Origin: Adiantum capillus-veneris
Taxonomy: Eukaryota > Streptophyta > Polypodiopsida > Polypodiales > Pteridaceae
Assembly: GCA_014529385.2 (NCBI GenBank)
Contig: CM043945.1
Location: forward strand, 141,836,241 to 141,900,240
Length of the DNA: 64,000 nucleotides
Reading direction: 5' to 3'
Numbering within the stretch: position 1 is the stretch's first letter; each line of letters opens with the position of its first letter. Positions 56,870-64,000 of this stretch are shown piece by piece. A program made the translations under genes and the position numbers. Below the pieces are notes generated by a model. It ran no database searches. It saw only the letters and a program-made list of their open reading frames with translations, and was not told the DNA's origin.

Positions 56870-57450
56870 CTACTTCTCTCCTCTTGCCTCTTCATTGATA
56901 TTCTGAGGTTGAGCAAAGATTTCCATGTCCATTTGGAGCGTTGCAGGCACTACTTTTTCACCACCTGTTGGACCTAGGGCCGTGCCTGTAGCAACAGGAC
57001 ACGACCTAGCAATGTGTCCAAATTTGTTGCATTTGAAGCAAGCACCGAAAAAGGTCCCAAAGTTTAGAGGGATGACCTTAATATCCGGCCCCACATTTAC
57101 TACTAGATTCTTGGGTTGAGGCTTTCTAAGATCCCACCAAATGCACACCTTATGGGCTGCGATACCTGCTGCTCTGCCTGACGATACAAATAGTGGGGTA
57201 CTGAGTGCTCCTACTGCCAGGTCTTTCAAGCTACTTCTCAGCCAAAGCCAGAGGTTAAAAAATTTTACGCGCATTGGACACATCTCCTGGAAAGTATCAG
57301 AAGATTCAAAAGAGGCATCCCAGGGGAGCATGCATACTAGCGAATGATTAAGGAATAGAGGGCTTTTAGCCAATATTTTGGCCACAACCGCTTCTTCACT
57401 GAATTAAACTGAGAAGAAGCCTTTGGCAAGGTATTGGACATTAATTACAG
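56870..57450 (-). pseudogene. LINE C ORF1: DUF4283-like with CCHC knuckle
   Basis: The visible part reads LVCMLPWDASFESSD, MRVKFFNLWLWLRSSLKDL, GRAAGIAAHKVCIWWDLRKP, VVNVGPDIKVIPLNFG and the knuckle CFKCNKFGHIARSC (about 57038-56997), then a short hydrophilic tail ending at 56870. The arrangement is that of plant LINE ORF1 proteins, which bind the element's RNA. The N-terminus is cut by a stop near 57386-57400. Confidence 0.75.
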
Positions 57451-57480
57451 ATCCACTTTGACCCAAGACGTTAGAGGCTA

Positions 57481-58343
57481 GAGCTGCAGAGCCAATAAGT
57501 TAGCTCCACTTTGGCAAGCATCCTGCCCATGAACCCAAAGACTAGTGTCAAGTTGACAAGCACAGCCAGTTGCCAATGTCTTTTTGACATAAGTAGATAG
57601 TGGTGTTTATGAGAATAGAGAGCACATGGAGTTAAATAGATCTCCAAAAGAGAAAATAGACTTAATCTACGTCTACATACTCCTTGGAGTTATACTTGTG
57701 AAGCAAGCTTAGAGATAGACATACAAAAACTAGCATATTTACTTGACTAGCTTTGAAGTTAAGAGTCCCCAAAATAGAGAGCGGAGCTGCCTTGCTTTTC
57801 TCTTCTTTCCACCCTCCTCCATTGTAGTTAGATCGTCCTTCTACACTCTCATATAAAAGCTCTAGTGTCTCCACCACCTTATCTCCTCTTTCAAACCCAC
57901 CTCCCCCTTTTTGTATGCTACCAAGGAGTGTCTTCTTATTCCCCCTTTTTCTACTTGGGCACTTTGCTTTTTTATCGTTGTGGGGGTAATGATGCTTCTA
58001 GCGATGTTTGAGGAGAAGTGCCGTATTTAAGAAACATTTTTCAATCGAATGCGATATTTTACTAGAACCAAATAATTACTCGAAGAACATATTACAAATA
58101 GGGACAAACAAATAGCCATTGAGATAGCCAAGGTTGCCAAAAGCACATAATGAGTCATCTAGTCATGGACGAACATATAAAGATACTATCCACATTCAAA
58201 AACATTTTTGTTACAACTTAAATACCAATCAAGGTTCATAATAGGCTATAGTATATTATTATCTTTGGTTAAGCATTATCGACCAAAAAAAAGGTGCATT
58301 TTGGAAAAGTCGATCTTTATACAACATCTAAATGTTAAACTAA
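57481..58343. other. No gene recognised
   Basis: A/T-rich intergenic-type sequence between LINE C and the second dispersed-repeat copy. Confidence 0.5.
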
Positions 58344-58748
58344 ATATACCTAGATGAATCCAAGATAAGGCCTGATTCACCCTTAAAGAACAGCGCAAGG
58401 CATAAACCCGCGGTGTCACCCACAAGACAATATTATCATACTCCATCATCATGCATAGTATTCACTAAATACCACGGCATCCCGAATAACGTTTTGAGTG
58501 CCCAATAGTGGGTGTAGAACTAGGTACTAACATATGCTCCCAAACACTACACACACCACACGCACACACACATGAGCATACATCAACACGAAGTTCACCG
58601 TATTGAGTTTCCGTCATGACTCCGAAGATCAAGGACAAACTCAACCATAATGAAGCATAGCACTAAAACAAGCATTAATTCGAAAAAATTAGCACTAAAA
58701 TGAGCTGGTTGATAGGGCATACGCACCACAAAAGATAGAAAGAATTAG
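58344..58748. repeat. Dispersed ~400-bp repeat, copy 2
   Basis: Same blocks as 48517-48905, in the same orientation, with small indels. Partial third and fourth copies follow at 58827-58965 and 61776-61945. Confidence 0.75.
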
Positions 58749-58826
58749 CACAATATCAATTGGTCGTCGCAACTCGGACAAAAACTTCACAATGTAAAGT
58801 CTACATGTCCGCTATACGGCTAAAAA

Positions 58827-58965
58827 ATATACCTAGATGAATCCAAGATAAGCCCAGCTTCACCCTTAAAGGAAAGTGCAAGGTATAGACCCACCGTAAT
58901 CACCCACAAGACAATATAACCATGAGCTCCATCATGCATAGTATTGACTAAATACCACGACATTG
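58827..58965. repeat. Dispersed repeat, partial copy 3
   Basis: ATACCTAGATGAATCCAAGA through ACTAAATACCACGACAT; about 80 bases right of copy 2 in the same orientation. Confidence 0.7.
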
Positions 58966-59248
58966 ATGGTCCACATTGCCTTATCTTATCTTCAAACGCG
59001 TGCAAGGTTAAGCATGCAAAATATGGAGCTCTAATATCTTTATGTCCATCCATTACTTTTTATCCCTATTTACATGACATAAGCACAATACCCAGCCATA
59101 CCTCTAGATCCATCTTCTTGCCACGATCGCTCGTTCAAAAAACTTATCTCAACATAATTTGAATGTTGGACATGATTAGTTCTCATATGGACCCAACACA
59201 ACCAATGATTGAAATCACATTGGCATGCATAAGGTTACATACTCTGGA

Positions 59249-59955
59249 TGTCAGGACAAGGGCGTGTGTAGCTCCTTGCCAGGCGACCGAGACACTGCAT
59301 GTGCAAAGCCCCTGGCGGCAAGGGGGGTGATTTGTCGGGCACGATGAAACGAAGCGAGGAAAGGCTCAATCAGAGCACGAAGCCAGGGGGGGAAATTTCC
59401 GTCACAGGGGCTTGGCCCGGGAGGTGGCAGAACGTCATCTCTCTCTCTCGCTGGCGCCCTCGACGGCCTGCTCGCCAGCGCCAAGGTTTGAAGCTTGTTA
59501 TTTTCACAGTATGCGCCCAATGGCCATTGGCCTTGGGGCAATCACAAAATAAAATAAGGGCCGGTGCCCACGGGAAAACACCGCTCTCCCACCCCTTGCA
59601 GTAGGATAAGTCTCCGATTTGATGGGGATTTCCATTGCCGAGCTGCTGCAGCGATTGCTTATTGAGAAATCAGGCAAGATGACTGAATGCAAAGCAAGGC
59701 CTAAAGCACTTAAAGCTCAATAGCAAGGATATATTGGCAAGGCTACATGTGTTGAGGACCACGAGAAGGCGGCATGCATTAGTCATGCACGACAGGTTTA
59801 GGCAAAGTTATGACAAGTTGAAAGCAAAGCATGCAAAGATTTCAGAGCGAGAAACTTTCGATCATCGTTTTCTCCCTCTCTTGTTTTGGATCTCGATAGG
59901 CAAGCGAAGCAGAGAAGTTCTGGCCAAGACGATGTCGATGCTGGGTTTGAGGTTC
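59249..59955. other. GC-rich unassigned stretch
   Basis: It starts with TGTCAGGACAAGGG, the first 14 bases of the short LTR at 60606, but the similarity stops there. A minus frame (59541-59251) is Pro/Arg/Ala-rich and unrecognised. CAATCAGAGC near 59371 weakly resembles a primer site. Confidence 0.35.
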
Positions 59956-60180
59956 ATGGACGCTCGACCATCCAGGCCAAGTGGGGAGTGTTGCCACATG
60001 CTGGCAAGCGTATAGTTGCATGCTACATGCCAGTGGATCGACATTAAGGTATAAATTTTTTTTATTTTATGGACGCTCGACCATCCAGGCCAGGTGGGGA
60101 GTGTTGCCACATGCTGGCAAGCGTATAGTTGCATGCTACATGCCAGTGGATCAACATTAAGGTATACATTTTTTTAATTT
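59956..60180. repeat. 113-bp tandem duplication
   Basis: ATGGACGCTCGACCATCCAG occurs at 59956 and 60069. The two units differ at only a few bases and each contains GGGGAGTGTTGCCACATGCT. Confidence 0.92.
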
Positions 60181-60605
60181 TATTTTTTGTTTGATAAATG
60201 CAATGGAAATCAATGGACGGTACACACTCCAAGCACAAGCACGGCTTGTGGCTGTAACCATAAATCAAGCACGGCTTGAGTACACCATACCTTGACAACA
60301 CACGCGAGTCGGAGGTTGCATCTTGATACAAAGGCAAGTCAGACAGGGCCTCTGACCTATATGATCAAGTTATTCCGCACTGCCCATCCGTAATTACCAT
60401 TTTACGATGTTGTACAACAATTTTCTCGGGCAAGGCTCCTAGGCAAGCTGTCTCCCATCAGTTACATTTCACGAGCACGGCTATTGATTTTGATATCTCC
60501 TCTGGCTCACGTATGGGACGTCAATAAAGAAAACATCAGTATTCTTAAGAAGATATTACTACTTGTGTTTTCGAGGACAAAAACTCTTCCTTAAGGGGGG
60601 AGTAA

Positions 60606-60773
60606 TGTCAGGACAAGGGTCAAACCTAAGGACTAGGGCAGTCATGGACTTCGGCCAGGGGCCGAGCTAAACTGTGTGGACAGGGGATCCGTCTAGGGCA
60701 AGGGGCTAGGAGCCCGCCTATATAATGGGGGGTTGGGAGAAGGATCCTAAGTCTAGTTCCCCTAGTTCTTACA
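60606..60773 (+). mobile_element. Short gypsy 3' LTR (about 168 bp)
   Basis: In one frame the upstream bases read VFEDKNSSLRGE then TAA (60567-60605), a common end of gypsy pol, overlapping the purine tract AAGGGGGGAGTAA. The LTR starts TGTCAGGACAAGGGTC, has a TATA-like CCTATATAATGG (about 60717) and probably ends CTTACA at 60773. It is similar in ends, size and layout to 63567-63742. Confidence 0.65.
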
Positions 60774-61120
60774 TTGGAGTCCTCTCCAAATCTACGAGTA
60801 TCTTAAGAATTGAGAATCTATACACACATATATATGCACCTGCACTCACAAAAACATTCACAACATCAAATGTGTCCTCTAGAGTTTTTCGAGAGAGAAC
60901 ACAAGCATACATTCAAATAAAAAGAAATATATGAACTTGTGTCCTTTATTGTTTGCTCAAACTTGAATTTGATTTAAAGACACTTAAGATAAGTGATCCA
61001 TTCCTACCTTTTTCTTAAACGTGACAACAGATGTTTTCTTGTCACACACACTCGAGGATCCTTTGTTTTGTCCACCTGGAAAATGCAAAGCAAGGGCCGT
61101 AGCACTAAGTACCTCACCAA

Positions 61121-61121
<1 letters not shown>

Positions 61122-61200
<79 letters not shown>

Positions 61201-61225
61201 CACACACACACACACACACACACAC
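61122..61225. repeat. (CT)n(CA)n microsatellite
   Basis: About 38 CT units followed by about 12 CA units. Confidence 0.95.
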
Positions 61226-61484
61226 TACTCATCAAAATGAAACTACTTCCCAATGCCCTTTTCCTCTTATGTATAAATATGTGCATCTGTGTATGCAAAG
61301 CATCGCCGCAATATGCACCAAAAGGGAGTCAAGACAACATGAGAACACACCAAGTATTTAGCAAGGTGGCCCGTGGGAACTCAAAGTTGCTAGCCTAGTT
61401 CCAAAATGAACTAGAAATGATGACACTGCTCATCGTTGCCAAACTTGTTCAAAAATGCACAAAAAAATGAAGAGTTAAAACAAA

Positions 61485-61773
61485 TAATATATATATACAT
61501 ATGTATACATATATATACACATATGTATATATGTATACATATACATATATGTATATGTATATGTATATGTATATATATATACATATATGTATATGTATAT
61601 ATATATATATATGTATATATATATACATATATGTATATGTATATATATCTATATATATATATGTATATGTATATATATATATATGTATATATATCTATAT
61701 ATATATATGTATATGTATATATATATATGTATATATGTATACATATATATATATATATACATATATATATATC
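61485..61773. repeat. AT-rich (ATGTAT)-type microsatellite
   Basis: About 290 bases of TA, TATG and ATAC steps. The Tyr/Ile frames read across it on both strands are repeat artefacts. Largely self-complementary. Confidence 0.95.
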
Positions 61774-61775
61774 CA

Positions 61776-61945
61776 GCACTCACCTTCAAACGAAAGTGCA
61801 AGGTATAGACTAAGGGGTGTCACCAACAAGACAATATAGCCATCAACTCTATCATTCATAGTATTTGTTTAAAGTTAATAAAGACTACGGCAAGTCATCA
61901 AGGCCCAATAGAGAGTGCAAAACTAGGCACCAATATATGCTCACC
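61776..61945. repeat. Dispersed repeat, partial copy 4
   Basis: AAGTGCAAGGTATAGAC, CACCAACAAGACAATATAGCC and CACCAATATATGCTC match the start of the family. It follows directly on an (AT)-rich microsatellite. Confidence 0.6.
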
Positions 61946-62423
61946 CACAAACATATGTATGCATCACATACACATGAGTAGTGCTCAGATATCCGGGTTT
62001 GTAGTGTAAATTTCTCGGTCGAAAATGAAAAATCTCAGATGCAATTTCATTGGACCTTAATTTCCAAGGTAAAAAATTGAGCATTTTAGTCATAAACTGT
62101 AAATACCTTAGATATTGGCATAAATCCCATTTGTCTCATTGTTTTAACGTTTAAAAACAAGGGAGAAAAATGAAATTGCACATGAGCATAAATCAATACA
62201 AAAGTCTATGTGGTGAAATTCCATAATATCGTAGAGCAGACTCAGCCACAATGAAGAATTGAAGCATTATGATATGCAAAGAATTAGCAGTAGAGCAAAG
62301 AGGAGAAAAGGGATCAAACTCTATAGCGTCACTTCAACAAAGCAAAATAATAATCGCAGGAATTTGAACACACTAGTCACAATCAACCTTTGCGTGCGAG
62401 CGCGCGTCTCTGTGTGATCACAT
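61946..62423. other. No gene recognised
   Basis: A/T-rich. Could hold downstream exons of the candidate gene at 62722 (minus), but I see no supported exon. Confidence 0.4.

Positions 62424-62504
<81 letters not shown>
62424..62504. repeat. (CT)n microsatellite
   Basis: About 40 units, directly left of the candidate exon; on the minus strand it would start the intron. Another CT tract is at 62927-62978. Confidence 0.95.
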
Positions 62505-62506
<2 letters not shown>

Positions 62507-62508
<2 letters not shown>

Positions 62509-62722
62509 GAAGAGCATACTGCAGTAGCTGCTGGCAACAGTTCACTACGTCTTGACAAAGAGCTCGGGCTGCTAGGCTGGTGATCCGCCGTCGTCGGGGG
62601 TATGGAAGCCTTGAAAGATTCGAAGGGGGCTTCAGTGGGAAAGCCATCTTCTTGTCGGAGTCTGTGGAAGACGGGAGTTCCCGAGAATAGAAGACAGCAG
62701 GAGTTGCCACGGAAATTGCCAT
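62507..62722 (-). CDS. Candidate host first exon, transit-peptide-like
   Basis: The minus strand reads GCCATGGC around ATG 62722, a good plant start context, after a (CA)n/(CT)n leader of the kind common in plant 5' UTRs. The 72 codons read MAISVATPAVFYSRELPSST, then a basic segment (LPYPRRRRITSLAARAL) and CQDVVNCCQQLLQYALR. The Ala-Ser start, lack of acidic residues early and Arg-rich block resemble an organelle transit peptide. The frame stops at TGA next to the (GA)n run; a donor CTTC|GTTGAG just before it could let it splice. No downstream exon is found, so this is a tentative call; a chance frame is possible. Confidence 0.3.
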
Positions 62723-62724
62723 GG

Positions 62725-62801
<77 letters not shown>
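62725..62801. repeat. (GT)n(GA)n compound microsatellite
   Basis: About 26 GT units followed by about 12 GA units. Confidence 0.95.
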
Positions 62802-62922
62802 TGTCTCGCTATGAGGAGCCAGACACACACAGAGAGAAGCGGATTAGAAGGTGATACAATACGCGTACCGAGAAAACACGTCTTTATAGTGTATTGTGCC
62901 AAGGGAACAACAATATACTCTT

Positions 62923-62982
<60 letters not shown>

Positions 62983-63060
62983 GACGGCATGCTCATGTTC
63001 TCAACAGATTCTACTCCTTGACTAGCTAATTATTCGTTAAAGAGCACTTTTCTATGATAT

Positions 63061-63553
63061 TCAAATTTCAATCCTCATAAGCCCATTGGGATGCTTATTT
63101 GTGACCCCTCTATTAGATGGAATCTCCTCTAGATTCCAACGATCCTCTCCTTGCTGCACAAGGCAAACTCCAAAACCTTGGAGACATTCACTATGAATTG
63201 AGCTCGTCACCATCGCAAACAAGGAGGGTACATTCAACAAAAGCCAATCAACTCTATTGCTTGCAGTGCCTTCCATATCTCTCTTACAATTTAAAAAAAA
63301 TGCATGACTGTATGCCTTCATCTGTTTGCGGCCAATTGTCCTGCATTTCTTGTCAAGCTCTTTGCATGCTCGCTATGCTTCTTCTTCCTCGCAATTGCCA
63401 TCTGCCTCTCATTGTGTGGCCCTGCTTTTCCAACCCATATGCCTATCTCCATCTCTTGAGTCCTCGTGCCGATGCTTGCTGTCGACTACGACCATTTACT
63501 ACCAAAAATAGAGAGAGTTCTTCCCCTTCCTCCATAGCTCTCACCTCCCCTGA
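63061..63553 (-). other. Interior of short-LTR element, no enzyme recognised
   Basis: It follows the primer site on the minus strand. A first ATG (about 63536) opens a frame of only some 30 codons. No gag, protease or RT motif is seen as far as 63061. Confidence 0.4.
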
Positions 63554-63565
63554 GCTCTGATACCA
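63554..63565 (-). promoter_or_regulatory. tRNA-Met primer-binding site, exact
   Basis: The minus strand reads TGGTATCAGAGC, a perfect 12-base initiator tRNA-Met site, one base inside the LTR end. Confidence 0.9.
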
Positions 63566-63566
63566 A

Positions 63567-63742
63567 TGAAAGGGCAAAGGGTAGACTGGCATGTGGTCCT
63601 CCTCCCCAACCTCCCTACTTATAGCCCTTGGCCCTTGCAAGTAGGTCCCCTTAACGCATGCTTGGCCCTCGGCTCCTAGCCGTACTGAGCCCTTCAGTCC
63701 TTGGCCCTTGGCCTGCTGCCCGGTCCTACCATTGTCCTGACA
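63567..63742 (-). mobile_element. Short gypsy-type LTR (176 bp)
   Basis: On the minus strand it starts TGTCAGGACAATGG and ends TTTGCCCTTTCA, followed by an exact primer site. It has a TATA-like GCTATAAGTAGG. Very short for a plant LTR. Related to 60606-60773, in the opposite orientation. Confidence 0.8.
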
Positions 63743-63906
63743 ATCAACTTCTCACAACCCTCCTAAAAACAAGGATAGGTTGTGCCTATACCTATCTGCC
63801 TGTCTATTTCTGTCTCTATCTCTATGTCTACTGTTGACTTAGTGCAGAGTCTTAGTACTGTGCGGAACTCAACTGGGATTTCTTTGACTGAGAGGGCAGC
63901 ATGTCT

Positions 63907-63972
63907 CTACAATCATCCTCTAGGACAATTCCTCACCAAGTGCCCCATCTCATGGCATCTAAGGCACTCTAC
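63907..63972 (-). pseudogene. Gag CCHC zinc knuckle
   Basis: The minus strand reads CLRCHEMGHLVRNC followed by PRG and TGA. It is a retrotransposon nucleocapsid knuckle. It ends only about 165 bases before the LTR at 63742, with no room for pol, so the element upstream is either gag-only or deleted. Confidence 0.7.
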
Positions 63973-64000
63973 GGTCTGCACGTAACCACAATCCTCTACG

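Larger units (their letters stand above)
53594..57480 (-). mobile_element. LINE family C remnant
   Basis: An L1-type element on the minus strand: ORF1 at right (about 57450-56870) and ORF2 at left (56438 to about 53594). It is unrelated in sequence to families A and B beyond shared domains. Neither target duplication nor poly-A is evident. All frames are interrupted. Confidence 0.85.

Noticed and set aside
59249-60773. A complete 1.5-kb LTR element with CTGGA/TTGGA duplication
   Set aside because: Only the first 14 bases of the two presumed LTRs agree and the duplication has a mismatch, so only the right LTR is called.
61411-61839. Long Tyr/Ile open frames on both strands
   Set aside because: They are translations of the AT-rich microsatellite and have no independent support.
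62418-62828. Arg/Glu and Leu/Ser repeat proteins (also at 7112, 34268, 38578, 61000 and similar sites)
   Set aside because: These arise from reading through (CT)n/(GA)n tracts.

Overview
The window reads as nuclear DNA of a land plant with a large, retrotransposon-rich genome. Supporting evidence is GT-AG introns, Ty3/gypsy and Ty1/copia remnants, primer-binding sites complementary to initiator tRNA-Met, three unrelated families of non-LTR retrotransposon (LINE), and very many (CT)n/(GA)n microsatellites. A homosporous fern or another seedless plant is my best guess, but the sequence alone does not prove the lineage. I recognise no rRNA, tRNA or CRISPR.

The left half, about 2.7-35.0 kb, is one split host gene on the + strand. 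Five exons join in phase (2734-3124, 3685-3769, 34412-34498, 34575-34829, 34892-34989) and encode the last ~304 residues of a conserved-looking plant membrane protein of unknown function. Exons 2 and 3 (numbering only visible exons) are separated by a single 30.6-kb intron, at least 20 kb of which is recognisable retrotransposon. From left to right the intron holds: a CT-tailed repeat family with a truncated LTR; a composite gypsy element (5' LTR 7763-8417, two partial pol copies, 3' LTR 23083-23719) split by a 6.9-kb antisense LINE (family A, 15-bp target duplication); then three antisense, 5'-truncated LINEs of family B, each lying between (GA)n tracts. The first of these carries a solo LTR with a CTAAC duplication. 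Left of the gene's visible exons lie the 3' end of a minus-strand LTR element and a 5' fragment of LINE A.

The right half (35-64 kb) is intergenic or intronic decay: copia gag zinc knuckles, a 93-bp tandem repeat, an isolated LTR, a gypsy gag-protease remnant running into a hairpin-forming satellite, a minus-strand copia integrase with PBS and LTR, a third LINE family (C) at 53.6-57.5 kb, a dispersed ~400-bp repeat, and short (~170 bp) gypsy-type LTRs near the right end. One possible host first exon with a transit-peptide-like start is read on the minus strand at 62722-62507.

No element appears intact. Where two copies can be compared, four premature stops are CAG to TAG changes, the pattern expected from deamination of CHG-methylated cytosines. 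The most unusual features are the giant nested intron, the LINE B arrangement suggesting integration into (TC)n microsatellites, and the polypurine (GA)n tract that this leaves just upstream of a host splice acceptor.
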